A stretch of 43,691 nucleotides of DNA from Dehalococcoidia bacterium (GTDB taxonomy: Bacteria; Chloroflexota; Dehalococcoidia; Lucifugimonadales; UBA3495), in the NCBI GenBank assembly GCA_022823505.1, contig JAJEIA010000164.1:1-43691 (forward strand), in the 5' to 3' direction. Each line of letters starts with the position of its first letter. The first letter of the stretch is position 1. This document shows, piece by piece, positions 23,872 through 33,198 of this stretch. The position numbers and the translations under genes are program-made. The notes under the pieces are model-generated. The model did no database searches, was not told where the DNA came from, and saw nothing but the letters and a program-made list of their open reading frames with translations.

Positions 23872-25341
23872 ATGCGCGAGGGAGGTCCGGCCGGAGAGGC
23901 TGGCCCGGCCGGAGCGCCCGGTCCCGCCGGAGCCGAGGGATCCGGACGTTTCGGTCGCGAGCCCGGTATCGCTGCCACAGCGGCTCCCGCCGCACCGCGA
24001 GCCGCGGCCGCGGCTCCGACACCCGCGCCGGTTGCAGCGTCACAGCAGTCCGCGGCGCAGCGGCCGGAACAGCCTCAAGTTTCCGACTCGCCTCAACCCC
24101 AGGCCGCGCGCAAACTGATCGTGGAGGCATGGACCTCCCTCGAGGTCACGAACATCGATGCGGCGGTTCGTCAGGTTGAAACACTGGCGGTTCAAAGTGG
24201 CGGCTGGGTTGAATCGTCCGAGGTTTATGGCGAGGCCGGGTACCGTTCGGCCACCGTGCGCATCCGCGTGCCGGCCGAACGGCTCGATGGCGGCCTCGAA
24301 TCCCTGCGTGCATTGGGCCGGGTGGTGGACGAGGGCGTTTCGTCAACGGACGTCACTGAAAGACTCATCGACAACGAGGCCCGCCTCAAAGCCTGGTATG
24401 CCCAGGAAGAACGGCTGGTGACTCTGCTCGAAAACGCGCCCACCGTGGAGGACATCATCCAGATCGAGCAGCGCATCGCCGAGGTCCGCTCCGATATCGA
24501 GCACGTCGAGGCGACGCAGCGCGACCTCACCGGACGCGTCGCCACCTCGCTGATCACGGTCAACTTGCGTTTGCCCGCCCAGTTCGCGGCCGACCCACCG
24601 GTGGGCTTTCTCAACCTTTCCGTGGACGATCCGTCCTCCACCGCCGACTCCGTGATAGCCCGGGTGGAAACTCTCGGGGGTTACGTCGGTGAGAAGCGCG
24701 AATTTGACGAGGGCAGCGGGCGCATCGTCGATCTGGTGGTGTTCGTCAAGCCGGCGGACCTTGCCGGCCTGATGGACTTTGCCGCAACCTTGGGCGCACC
24801 CTCCGGCCGGCAGCTCAACTCCGTGGGACCGACCCCGTTGGACGAGGTGGCCAACGCCCGCCTGACCCTGGGCATCCGGTCTGACGTGGAACTGGGAGCT
24901 TCAATGTCGCTGTTCGCGCCGCACCCCACGGACATAGCGGAGCGGGTGCGCGCTGAAGCCGAGAGCCGCGGTGGATTTGTGGAGCATTGGAGCGAGTATC
25001 AGGACGACGACGAGCATCGGGTCAGGATGGAGTTGATCGTGAAAGCCTCCGACCTGCGCTCGATAATGGATTCCGCTGCCGAGTTGGGCGACCTGCAGCA
25101 TTGGGACTACAACGCCATCGGGCAGAACCCGTCGGCCGCCGCTCCCAATGCGCGCCTGAACTTCTCGGTGGAAACCCCGGATGGTTACGCCGAATTGTGG
25201 GTTATTATCGCCGTGGCTGCGGGTGTTGGGGCGCTGATGGTAATTGCCATAGTCGTCGTGTTGGCTCGCCGCCGGCGTCGCAGCAACCCGGCGACAGCGT
25301 CCGACGGAGCGGTTGACGTGGAAGCGGTCAGCAGCGAGTAG
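23872..25341 (+). CDS. DUF4349-family membrane protein, N-terminus separated by a TAG
   Basis: As an uninterrupted frame this is 489 residues from ATG 23872, the first start codon after the TAG, with a poor ribosome site. Residues 5-23 are six collagen-like Gly-X-X triplets (GPAGEAGPAGAPGPAGAEG), followed by an Ala/Pro-rich linker to about 78. The DUF4349 body follows: a module at about 97-150, a predicted coiled coil at about 165-225 (LIDNEARLKAWYAQEERL onward), and two further copies of the module at about 258-312 and 354-410. A membrane helix at 443-464 is followed by RRRRR. With the upstream peptide it would be a lipoprotein anchored at both ends. Function is unknown. It converges on mfd, 3 nt apart. 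Confidence 0.85.
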   Translation: MREGGPAGEAGPAGAPGPAGAEGSGRFGREPGIAATAAPAAPRAAAAAPTPAPVAASQQSAAQRPEQPQVSDSPQPQAARKLIVEAWTSLEVTNIDAAVRQVETLAVQSGGWVESSEVYGEAGYRSATVRIRVPAERLDGGLESLRALGRVVDEGVSSTDVTERLIDNEARLKAWYAQEERLVTLLENAPTVEDIIQIEQRIAEVRSDIEHVEATQRDLTGRVATSLITVNLRLPAQFAADPPVGFLNLSVDDPSSTADSVIARVETLGGYVGEKREFDEGSGRIVDLVVFVKPADLAGLMDFAATLGAPSGRQLNSVGPTPLDEVANARLTLGIRSDVELGASMSLFAPHPTDIAERVRAEAESRGGFVEHWSEYQDDDEHRVRMELIVKASDLRSIMDSAAELGDLQHWDYNAIGQNPSAAAPNARLNFSVETPDGYAELWVIIAVAAGVGALMVIAIVVVLARRRRRSNPATASDGAVDVEAVSSE

Positions 25342-25344
25342 AGC

Positions 25345-28300
25345 TCACTCGACGGTGACCGGCTGCCTCGCCGGGCGTCGCCGTCGCCTGCTCCGGGGCG
25401 GGGCTTCCGACGGTTCCGGCTCCCTGGTCTGGGCGGATTCCGCGGCGGCCTCCAATGCGGTTCGCATCTCGTCGACCCACGACGCCACCCGGCGCAGGGC
25501 GCGTCCCAAGCGCGCCATGCCGAAATCGGTGTCGCCGGCCGTGCGCACTTCCATGTCCCTCCGGCCGACCCGGATCCCAGGTCCCATCTTGTTCTGCAGG
25601 GCCTGCCGGGCATCGCCGACCGGGTGTCGGAACACCACGGTGATGATCCCGTCGCTGCCGGTCGAGATCGACTCGACGCCCGCGGACGAACCGAGGCATC
25701 GCAGGTCGGTGACCGCCAGCAGGCTGGCGACCTCCGGCGGCATGGGGCCGAACCGGTCTTCCATATCGCTCCGCACCGCGGCGATCTGCGCCCGATCAGA
25801 GATGTTGGACAGCCTTTGGTAGAAGGCCAACCGCGCGGGCATGTGCTCGATGTAGTCCGGTGGTATGTACGCGGGAATTTGCAGGTCTATCCTCGGCGGA
25901 GGTTCGGTTGAAGGGCTGGTTTCTCCGTTGCCGCCGTTCACCAAGTCCTGCACCGCCTGATTGAGCAAATCCGAGTACAGGTTGAGTCCAACCGCGTGGA
26001 TCTGCCCGCTCTGGTCCGCGCCCAGCAGGTTTCCCGCGCCCCGGATCTCCAGGTCGCGCATGGCGATGCGGAACCCGGCGCCCAACTCGTTGGCCTCCAG
26101 AATGGCATGAATGCGCTTGCTGGCCGCCTCGGTGATCTCATGGTTGTCCGGCAGCAGCAGGTAGGCGTAGGCCCGGTGATCTCCCCGGCCCACCCGGCCA
26201 CGCAGTTGGTAAAGCTGGGCCAAGCCAAACCGGTCCGCCCGGTCGATGATGATCGTGTTGACGTTGGGCATGTCGAGGCCAGACTCGATGATGGTGGTGC
26301 AAACCAGCACGTCCGCCTCCCGGTTGGCAAAGGCGACCATCACGTCTTCCAACTCCGACTCGGGCATCTGGCCATGGCCCACCAGGATGCGCGCCTCGGG
26401 AACGAGCTTGCCCAGCTCATCGGCAATATTGTGGATCGTCCGCACGCGGTTGTGCAGGAAAAACACCTGCCCGTCCCTTTCCAGCTCCCGCAGTATCGCC
26501 TCGCGGACCGGTTCGGCGCTGTCCTCGGACACGAAGGTCTTGACCGGCAAACGCGCTTCCGGGGGCGTGTGGATCACGCTCATGTCGCGCACTCCCGCCA
26601 GCGCCATGTGCAGCGTTCGGGGGATCGGCGTCGCGCTCAGCGTCATCACGTCCACTTCCGCGCGCATCTGCTTCAACCGTTCCTTGTGGGCGACCCCGAA
26701 ACGGTGCTCCTCGTCTATGATCACCAGCCCGAGGTTTTTAAAGCCCATGTCCTTTTGCAGGATCCGGTGCGTGCCGATGACGATGTCCACCATGCCGGAC
26801 TTGGCTGCTTCCACCACCTCTTCCTGCTCTTTGTGCGTCCGGAACCGGCTCAGCACTTCCACCTTGACCGGGTAGGGAGCGAGGCGCTCCGAGAACGTGG
26901 CGTAGTGCTGTTGCGCCAGCACCGTGGTGGGAACGAGAACGGCCACCTGCATGCCCTCATTTACCGTCTTGAAGGCTGCCCGCAGCGCTACTTCGGTCTT
27001 GCCGTAACCCACGTCCCCGCAAATCAGGCGGTCCATGGGCTTGTCGGCTTCCATGTCGTTTTTGACCTCGTCGATGGCCTGCATCTGGTCGGGCGTTTCC
27101 TGGTATGGGAACGAATCTTCCAGGTCTCGCTGCCAGGTCGCGTCGGGCCCGAAACGGTGTCCGCTGACCGTTTCCCGGATCGCGTAGAGCCGGAGCAACT
27201 CCTCGGCAATCTCCCGGGCGGCGCCCTTGGCCCGGTCCTTGATCCGCTGCCATTCGCTCCCACCCAGCCGGGTGAGGGTCGGCGGCTGGTCGGTGGCTGC
27301 CACATAGGTTCCCAGCCGATCCAGCTGCTCGGTCGGCACATAGAGCCGGTCGTCCTCGGCGTACTCCAAAACCAGGTACTCTCGGTCGTCGCCAGTGGTC
27401 TCCAGCTGGGTTGTACCGATAAACCTGGCGACGCCATGGTCGATATGGACCACGAAGCTGCCCGGCGTCAGGTCTCCCAGGGATACGGCGTCGCCCAGGT
27501 CCCGCCGCGCGGGCGAAGGGCGGTAGCTGCGGCGCTTGACGGTTCCGAACAACTCGGCATCGCTGTAGACCGCAACCGCCGGCTCGTTGTCCGTGGCTTC
27601 GGTCTGCCAACCGCGGCTCAATGCTCCGGTCAGCACCTGGACTCGACCCGCCCTGGGCCGGGCGGTCAGGCTATCTTCCAACGTCGCTGCAACCCCGGCC
27701 TCCTCGAGCACCTGGACCAATCGCGCGGCGTGTTGCGTGACGGCTACCAGTGCTCCGCCGTTGGAGACCCTCGCCTCGACATCGTTGGTGAAATGGCCCA
27801 GTCCCGCGCTTTGGTCGGGCAGAACGCGCAAAATGCTGGGCGTGTCTTCAGTACCCCAGCGTTCCAGATTCACCGTGGTCAGGGTGGCCGCGCGCATGGT
27901 CTCACGAACGCTACTCCAGTCGGCGGCCGGCGACGGAAAACCGAAGGGGAGTTCGCCGCGCTCCTGTCGGTTGGCGCGCTGCTGTTCGTATTTCGCCTCC
28001 TGTTCCTCCGCCTCCCCGGCCAACCGGTTGGGCCGGTCCATCACGACAATGGTGTCCGCCGGGAGATAATCGGCCAGCGTGTGCCGGTTCAGGAATCCGT
28101 TGTAAAACGCCAGGGTCTCCGGATTGGGCTCGGTGAGCAGGTGGCTCAGTTCCTCCTGGAAGCGGGCGATGGTTGCCCCATTGCAGGCGCTGAGATCGAT
28201 CCTGCGGCGGCGTTCTTCAAACCAGGCGGGGTCGCCGAGCTCAGGCAACTGCTCCCGCGCCGCGACGATGGACACTCGCTCCGCGTCGCCCACCGATCGT

Positions 28301-28983
28301 TGGGTTTCCGGGTCGAACCGTCGAATGGTGTCGATTTCGTCGTCCCAAAGCTCAACGCGGTAGGGGAGACCGGCGTTGGTCGGGAAAACGTCCAGGATGC
28401 CGCCGCGCAGGCTGAACGTGCCTGGAATTTCAACCTGCGGTTCCCGCTGATAGCCCAGTTCGACCCAGGCGGCGAGCAGGCCGTCGACGGATACGACCCG
28501 TTGTCCCCGGGTCAGTTCGTGTGCATTCGGCGCCGCCGGGTGTCGTCCGATGGCAAGTTCGGGAGGCATCGTGTACCGGAGCGCCGACGCGAGGGAGGTC
28601 ACTACCAGCGGGATCGCGCCATCAGCTTCGGTGGCGTCGTAGCCGGCCAGCGCGGCCAGCGCACACAACCGCTGATTGCCCGTCCGCGCGTCGACCGCCA
28701 GCCGCTCAAAAGGCAGCACCTCGGGTTCGGGCAACAGATGCACCGGGGCCTCGTCGCCGAGGTACTCCAGGAGTTGGTCATGCAGCCGCCGGGCGTCCTC
28801 GAGCCGCGGGGTGATCACCACCACCGGACGCTGCTGCAGTTGCCAGAGGGCGCCGACGTACACCGCCTGGTGCTCGCCGTCAATTGCCAGTGTCCCGCGC
28901 GCGTCCGGCCGCTCCAGGTTACGCAGATGCTGTCGCATCCTCGGTTGTGCAGCAAACAGCGAGAGCAGTCCGGTTAGCGCCAT
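25345..28983 (-). CDS. mfd: Transcription-repair coupling factor Mfd
   Basis: DNA translocase that removes stalled RNA polymerase at lesions and recruits UvrA. It has 1212 residues, full length. The N-terminal UvrB-like modules start with a LRNLERPDARGT-type sequence. The RNA-polymerase-interacting part contains PGSFVVHIDHGVARFIG, and the helicase motor has Walker A GDVGYGKTEVA near residue 657, the IDEEHRFG box near 756 and LSATPIPRTL. LRGRVGRGDHRAYAYLL is motif VI. The last 35 residues are charged and end in an arginine-rich tail (RRRRRPARQP). ATG 28983 is used, preceded by AGGGTGA. A TGGACA/TACAAT promoter lies about 75 nt upstream. Confidence 0.97.
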   Translation of the reverse strand: MALTGLLSLFAAQPRMRQHLRNLERPDARGTLAIDGEHQAVYVGALWQLQQRPVVVITPRLEDARRLHDQLLEYLGDEAPVHLLPEPEVLPFERLAVDARTGNQRLCALAALAGYDATEADGAIPLVVTSLASALRYTMPPELAIGRHPAAPNAHELTRGQRVVSVDGLLAAWVELGYQREPQVEIPGTFSLRGGILDVFPTNAGLPYRVELWDDEIDTIRRFDPETQRSVGDAERVSIVAAREQLPELGDPAWFEERRRRIDLSACNGATIARFQEELSHLLTEPNPETLAFYNGFLNRHTLADYLPADTIVVMDRPNRLAGEAEEQEAKYEQQRANRQERGELPFGFPSPAADWSSVRETMRAATLTTVNLERWGTEDTPSILRVLPDQSAGLGHFTNDVEARVSNGGALVAVTQHAARLVQVLEEAGVAATLEDSLTARPRAGRVQVLTGALSRGWQTEATDNEPAVAVYSDAELFGTVKRRSYRPSPARRDLGDAVSLGDLTPGSFVVHIDHGVARFIGTTQLETTGDDREYLVLEYAEDDRLYVPTEQLDRLGTYVAATDQPPTLTRLGGSEWQRIKDRAKGAAREIAEELLRLYAIRETVSGHRFGPDATWQRDLEDSFPYQETPDQMQAIDEVKNDMEADKPMDRLICGDVGYGKTEVALRAAFKTVNEGMQVAVLVPTTVLAQQHYATFSERLAPYPVKVEVLSRFRTHKEQEEVVEAAKSGMVDIVIGTHRILQKDMGFKNLGLVIIDEEHRFGVAHKERLKQMRAEVDVMTLSATPIPRTLHMALAGVRDMSVIHTPPEARLPVKTFVSEDSAEPVREAILRELERDGQVFFLHNRVRTIHNIADELGKLVPEARILVGHGQMPESELEDVMVAFANREADVLVCTTIIESGLDMPNVNTIIIDRADRFGLAQLYQLRGRVGRGDHRAYAYLLLPDNHEITEAASKRIHAILEANELGAGFRIAMRDLEIRGAGNLLGADQSGQIHAVGLNLYSDLLNQAVQDLVNGGNGETSPSTEPPPRIDLQIPAYIPPDYIEHMPARLAFYQRLSNISDRAQIAAVRSDMEDRFGPMPPEVASLLAVTDLRCLGSSAGVESISTGSDGIITVVFRHPVGDARQALQNKMGPGIRVGRRDMEVRTAGDTDFGMARLGRALRRVASWVDEMRTALEAAAESAQTREPEPSEAPPRSRRRRRPARQPVTVE

Positions 28984-29057
28984 TATTCACCCTGGGAACG
29001 GTTGTTGGTTGGTCACACGTCGATACGGGACTGACCGTGGGCCAGCCCCGCACGAAA

Positions 29058-29086
29058 ATTGTACGCCTGTTCATCGCGCCTGTCCA
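29058..29086 (-). promoter_or_regulatory. Promoter of mfd
   Basis: On the minus strand: TGGACA (29086-29081), a 17-nt spacer, then TACAAT (29063-29058). Predicted start near 29051; leader about 68 nt. Confidence 0.65.
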
Positions 29087-29251
29087 AGCGCGCGTTGTCG
29101 CTTCGACGGATCCAAGTGCAAAACAAAACACGGTTCGCAAAATCAGCATCCGGGCAGCACAACTTTGGCAAGATGAGCACGTTGCCGGCGCCATTCCGCG
29201 CCTTCTATGGGTACCGTGCGGGAGTGTTCCGAACGGGTGCACGGAGCCGGG

Positions 29252-29260
29252 TGATATAAT
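29252..29260 (+). promoter_or_regulatory. Extended -10 promoter of proB
   Basis: TGA-TATAAT, a perfect -10 with TG extension and no clear -35. Start near 29267; leader about 28 nt. This position rules out the longer proB frame that begins at 28884. Confidence 0.65.
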
Positions 29261-29294
29261 TCATTATCCCCGCCCAACACGCCGGAACTTCCCG

Positions 29295-30479
29295 ATGTCA
29301 GCCCAGCGGCAGCAAATCGACCCCGCCACCCTTGCGTGCGGCGAGCGAGTTCGCCCGTCCTCCTACCATCGCATCGTGGTCAAGGCCGGTACCAGCGTGC
29401 TCACCGGCGAAGCGGGCGACACGCTGGATCTGGACGTCATGCGCGACCTGGTCTCCCAAATCGCCCAGCTGCACGGGGTGGACGGGGCACAGATGCTCCT
29501 AGTCAGTTCGGGGGCCATTGCTGCCGGACGCCAGTCGGCCGCGGAAACTCCCGCCATCCCGGATATCCCTACCCGGCAGGTGTTCGCCGCCCTCGGCCAG
29601 AGCCGGTTGATGCACATCTACGCCGACCTGTTCGAGAGCCACGATATCGGCGTCGCCCAGGTGTTGCTTACCCTGCACGACCTTTCGCAACGCCAGTCCT
29701 ATCTCAACGTCCGCAATACCCTGCTTTCTCTACTGGAGCTCGGCGTCGTTCCGGTCATCAACGAAAACGACGTGGTCGCGGCCGATGAAATCGGCGAGGT
29801 TTTCGGTGACAACGACCGGCTCTCCTCCCTGATTGCGGCCCTCATTGATGCTGACCTGCTTATCATCCTGTCCGACGTGGACGGCCTTTACACCGCTGAC
29901 CCGGGTTCCGATCCCACTGCGACTCGCATCGAAATAGTCGACGCGGTGGACGACAGCGTGTTCGCCATGGCCGGCGAGCACCGCAACGCGTGGGCGCGCG
30001 GCGGTATGCCCACCAAGCTCCACGCTGCCGACCTGGTGACCACCTCCGGCATCGCCATGGCCATCTGCCGCGGGCGCAATCCCGAGGCGTTGCTGCGGGT
30101 CGCCCGGGGCGAGCCCGTCGGCACCTTCTTCAAGCCCGCCCAGAGCAAGCTGGAGGCACGCAAGCGCTGGATGCTGTCGCGCGTCGGGGATACCGGATGG
30201 GGTCAGGTCGTTGTCGACGACGGTGCGGTCGCCGCGCTCCGTCGTGGCGCGGTCAGCCTGCTGCCCGCCGGCGTCCGCAACGTTGTGGGCGACTTCAGTC
30301 GCGGCGACATCGTGTACGTGTCCGACTTGGCTGACCATCACGTCGCCTGCGGCATTGCCAACTATTCGGCCGCAGATGTGGGGCGCATCCGGGGAATGCG
30401 GTCCGACCGGATCATCGCCACTCTGGGTTACCATTACGGCCAGGAAGTCATCCACCGCAACAACCTGGTTTTGCTCTGA
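29295..30479 (+). CDS. proB: Glutamate 5-kinase
   Basis: First step of proline synthesis: ATP-dependent phosphorylation of glutamate, feeding ProA. From ATG 29295 it has 394 residues. The amino-acid kinase domain shows VVKAGTSVLTG, LVSSGAIAAGR, the NENDVVAADEIGEVFGDNDR substrate segment, and LSDVDGLYTADP. The C-terminal third is a PUA domain (KRWMLSRVGDTGWGQVVVDD to YSAADVGRIRG). About 25 extra N-terminal residues precede the core. Weak ribosome site GGAA. proA follows after 36 nt, so the two are one operon. Confidence 0.95.
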   Translation: MSAQRQQIDPATLACGERVRPSSYHRIVVKAGTSVLTGEAGDTLDLDVMRDLVSQIAQLHGVDGAQMLLVSSGAIAAGRQSAAETPAIPDIPTRQVFAALGQSRLMHIYADLFESHDIGVAQVLLTLHDLSQRQSYLNVRNTLLSLLELGVVPVINENDVVAADEIGEVFGDNDRLSSLIAALIDADLLIILSDVDGLYTADPGSDPTATRIEIVDAVDDSVFAMAGEHRNAWARGGMPTKLHAADLVTTSGIAMAICRGRNPEALLRVARGEPVGTFFKPAQSKLEARKRWMLSRVGDTGWGQVVVDDGAVAALRRGAVSLLPAGVRNVVGDFSRGDIVYVSDLADHHVACGIANYSAADVGRIRGMRSDRIIATLGYHYGQEVIHRNNLVLL

Positions 30480-30515
30480 ACGACACCGCGAACCCGCGTC
30501 TGGAGAATCGACCCA

Positions 30516-31787
30516 ATGAACGCCGCCGACCGCCTTCGCGAGCAGGGCGCCGCAGCCCAGGCCGCCTCCGCCCTCCTTGCCAGCACGCCCACCGAAACTC
30601 GAAACCACGCCCTGGAGAATATCGCTCGCGCCCTCGAGGTGGAGCAGGGTCCGGTGCTGGCCGCCAATGAAGCCGATTACCGGGACGCAGAGGCCGATGG
30701 CATCGATGCCGCGTTCCTTGACCGCCTCCTTTTGACCCCGGATCGCCTCAACGACATGGCCGGCGATGTCCGCCGGGTAGCGGCACTGGATGATCCGGTT
30801 GGCGAATTGATCGAGGGGTTCACCCTGGAAAATGGGCTGGACGTCCAGAAGCGACGCATCCCCCTGGGCGTGATTGCCAGCATCTATGAGAGCCGCCCCA
30901 ACGTTACCACCGATATCGTTGCGCTGGCCCTGAAGTCGGGGAATGCCTGCCTGCTGCGCGGAGGCAAGGAGACCCTGAGGTCCAACACCGCCCTGGTCGC
31001 CCTGGTACACCGGGCCATCGGCGAGGCCGGCCTGTCAACCGATGCCGTCCAGTTCGTGGACGACACCGACCGTTCCCTGGTTGACGTCATGCTCGGGATG
31101 AAAGACCAGATCAACCTGCTGGTGCCGCGTGGCGGCTCCGGATTGATCAATTTCGTAGCCGAAAACGCCACCATGCCCGTGCTCACGGGCGGGATCGGCG
31201 TGTGCCACACCTACGTTGACCGCGACGCCGACGCCCACATGGCCGCCAGCATCATCTACAACGCCAAGGTCCAACGGCCCACCGTATGCAACGCCCTGGA
31301 TACCGTTCTCGTTCATTCGGAGGTGGCGGGCCGCTGCCTTCCTGAAATCGCAACCCGGTTGAACGATGCGGGCGTCGAGATGCGGTGTGACCACCGTGCG
31401 CTGACAATCCTCGGGCCCGACGCCGGTTTGAACACCGTCCCCGCCCAGGAAGACGACTGGGGCCGCGAGTTCCTGGCGCTCATCGCCGCCGTGAAGGTCG
31501 TGGACAGCCTCGACGACGCCCTCGACCACATCCACACCTATGGGTCTGGGCACTCCGAGGCAATCGTCACTGAGGACGGCGGCGCGGCCGAACGCTTTTT
31601 GAACGAGGTCGACGCGGCCGCGGTGTATCACAACACCAGCACGCGCTTCACGGACGGCGCCCAGTTCGGCTTCGGCGCCGAGGTTGGCATCAGCACGGAG
31701 AAGTTCCACGCCCGCGGCCCCCTGGGTCTGCGGGAGCTGACCTCGTACAAATGGATCGTCCGCGGCAGCGGACAGGTACGAGGGTGA
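30516..31787 (+). CDS. proA: Glutamate-5-semialdehyde dehydrogenase (gamma-glutamyl phosphate reductase)
   Basis: Reduces gamma-glutamyl phosphate with NADPH to the semialdehyde that cyclises on the way to proline. It has 423 residues, normal length. Family signs are PLGVIASIYESRPNVTTDI, CLLRGGKETLRSN, LLVPRGGSGLINFV, the catalytic cysteine in QRPTVCNALDT, and the C-terminal RGPLGLRELTSYKW. It follows proB and is followed after 10 nt by a small hypothetical gene, which is probably on the same transcript. Confidence 0.97.
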   Translation: MNAADRLREQGAAAQAASALLASTPTETRNHALENIARALEVEQGPVLAANEADYRDAEADGIDAAFLDRLLLTPDRLNDMAGDVRRVAALDDPVGELIEGFTLENGLDVQKRRIPLGVIASIYESRPNVTTDIVALALKSGNACLLRGGKETLRSNTALVALVHRAIGEAGLSTDAVQFVDDTDRSLVDVMLGMKDQINLLVPRGGSGLINFVAENATMPVLTGGIGVCHTYVDRDADAHMAASIIYNAKVQRPTVCNALDTVLVHSEVAGRCLPEIATRLNDAGVEMRCDHRALTILGPDAGLNTVPAQEDDWGREFLALIAAVKVVDSLDDALDHIHTYGSGHSEAIVTEDGGAAERFLNEVDAAAVYHNTSTRFTDGAQFGFGAEVGISTEKFHARGPLGLRELTSYKWIVRGSGQVRG

Positions 31788-31797
31788 GGCCGGCGCC

Positions 31798-32148
31798 ATG
31801 CCATTCGATTACGAACGGGAAGTCCGCACGCCCCAATCCGAGGCGTATTTGATCCTCGATGGGGACCAACCGGTGGGTCGTATCGACACCCATTTCATGC
31901 CGGGTTTGGCCCATGTCGCCGTGGCGGTCAACTCCAACCTGACCGCCGAGCAGATCGAGGAGATCCTGTCCGATATTGACGCCGATATGCTGAACACCGT
32001 GGGAACCGAACACGATACTCACCACTTCCACGTTTTCCAGGGAAACGAGATCCGGGTGTTCAGCAACGCCGGATACGACGACTACTCCGGCGGCAACGGC
32101 AACGGGCGCGGCCACGGACCGTTATCGCCCCCCGGTTCCGGCGCCTGA
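31798..32148 (+). CDS. Small hypothetical protein downstream of proA
   Basis: I do not recognise this 116-residue protein. The first 85 residues look like one compact domain: strands (AYLILDGDQPVGRIDTHF, LAHVAVAVN), a helix (LTAEQIEEILSDIDADML), then a histidine-rich DTHHFHVFQG strand and EIRVFSNAG. The last 30 residues are a low-complexity Gly/Asn/Pro tail. There is no signal peptide or membrane segment. The ATG is 10 nt after the proA stop. A hairpin lies just downstream. The tight spacing suggests co-expression with proBA but gives no function. Confidence 0.7.
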   Translation: MPFDYEREVRTPQSEAYLILDGDQPVGRIDTHFMPGLAHVAVAVNSNLTAEQIEEILSDIDADMLNTVGTEHDTHHFHVFQGNEIRVFSNAGYDDYSGGNGNGRGHGPLSPPGSGA

Positions 32149-32180
32149 CGTCGCCTTTCGGGACCCCTGTTCCTTCCGCG

Positions 32181-32207
32181 AAAAAAGGCCCGGGATTTGC
32201 CCGGGCC
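32181..32207 (-). terminator. Rho-independent terminator of the transketolase operon
   Basis: On the minus strand, stem GGCCCGGG/CCCGGGCC with a 5-nt loop is followed by TTTTTT (32186-32181). On the plus strand the tail is only GCTTTCC, so it would end the proBA transcript less well. Confidence 0.85.
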
Positions 32208-32250
32208 GCTTTCCTACGGTCGTGCAGGTCAATGGGCGGATCGCGCAGAC

Positions 32251-33198
32251 CTAGTTCTTCCGTTTGAGCACGCGATGCACCGCGGCTTCCACACCCGCCG
32301 GCGTCAGCCCGTTCTTTTCCATGAGCTCGTTGGCTGGGCCCGAACTGGTGTAGCCGTGCAGGGCGACCATTTCGACCGGCACGGGGCAGTTGCGCGCCAA
32401 CACTCCGGCCACGACGCTGCCCAGCCCGCCGTGAACGTAGTGCTCCTCGGCGGTTACCACGGCCCCCGTTTCACGCGCGGCGGCCGTGATCGTTGCTTCG
32501 TCCGCCGGAGCCAACGTGTGCAGGTTGACGACACGAGCATCAATCCCCTGGCCGGCGAGGTCGGCGGCGGCGTCCAACGCCGGCGCGACCAGCGACCCCA
32601 TGGCGATGATGGTCACGTCGCCCCCGGACTTCATCGTGTCCGCCGCACCGATTTCAAAACTATAGCCGTCGTCGTGAACGATTTGCGTCGCCGCTCGAGG
32701 CAGGCGGACGTAAACCGGGCCCTGGGTGCTGGCAATCGCACGCACCGCCTGCTCCGTTTCGGGGGCGTCGGCGGGTGTGATCACGGTGAACGACGGCAAT
32801 GCGCACATCAGCGACAGGTCTTCGATCCCGTGAGCCGACATGCCGTCCTCGCCGGTGAGGATTCCGGCGTGGGTGCAGACCAATTTGACGTTCAGCGACG
32901 CCTGCGACACCAAAACCCGCAACTGGTCGTAGGGCCGGCCCGTCCCGAAGACGCTGAACGTGCTGACGAATGGCACCTTGCCGGCCGCGGCCAACCCGGC
33001 CGCCACTCCGACGATGTTCTGCTCCGCCGGCCCGAAGTCAAAAAACCGCTCCGGGTACTGGTCGCGCCAGAGGTGCACGAAGGTGGACACGTTCAGGTCC
33101 CCTCCCAGGACCACGATGTCGGGGTGGTCGTCGGCCATCGTCAGCAGGGTCCGACCGTAGGTTTCCCGCGTGGCCGCGGATGCCCGTTGTGTCGCCAT
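32251..33198 (-). CDS. Transketolase, C-terminal subunit
   Basis: Carries the pyrimidine-binding and C-terminal domains of a split transketolase of the pentose phosphate pathway. It has 315 residues from ATG 33198, which overlaps the stop of the partner gene (TGATG). GTG 33201 is an equal alternative and AAGGAG precedes both. FGPAEQNIVGVAAGLAAAGK holds the catalytic glutamate that activates thiamine diphosphate. FVSTFSVFGTGRPYDQLR and DGMSAHGIEDLSLMCALP follow. The last 120 residues are the typical AEEHYVHGGLGSVVAGVL domain. It functions only with the N-terminal subunit encoded just upstream. Confidence 0.93.
   Translation of the reverse strand: MATQRASAATRETYGRTLLTMADDHPDIVVLGGDLNVSTFVHLWRDQYPERFFDFGPAEQNIVGVAAGLAAAGKVPFVSTFSVFGTGRPYDQLRVLVSQASLNVKLVCTHAGILTGEDGMSAHGIEDLSLMCALPSFTVITPADAPETEQAVRAIASTQGPVYVRLPRAATQIVHDDGYSFEIGAADTMKSGGDVTIIAMGSLVAPALDAAADLAGQGIDARVVNLHTLAPADEATITAAARETGAVVTAEEHYVHGGLGSVVAGVLARNCPVPVEMVALHGYTSSGPANELMEKNGLTPAGVEAAVHRVLKRKN

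Larger units (their letters stand above)
28984..29294 (+). other. Divergent intergenic region between mfd and proB
   Basis: 311 nt without a convincing gene. It holds the mfd promoter on the minus strand and the proB promoter on the plus strand, about 190 nt apart. The 29090-29240 part carries no motif I recognise. Frames crossing it are extensions of proB or antisense reading and have no family-like content. Confidence 0.6.

Noticed and set aside
25996..28977. A 993-residue plus-strand frame opposite mfd
   Set aside because: Antisense shadow of mfd; no start signal and no family-like motif.
28884..29294. Longer proB starting at 28884
   Set aside because: It would start inside mfd on the opposite strand and upstream of the proB promoter, and adds 137 residues with no match to the kinase family.
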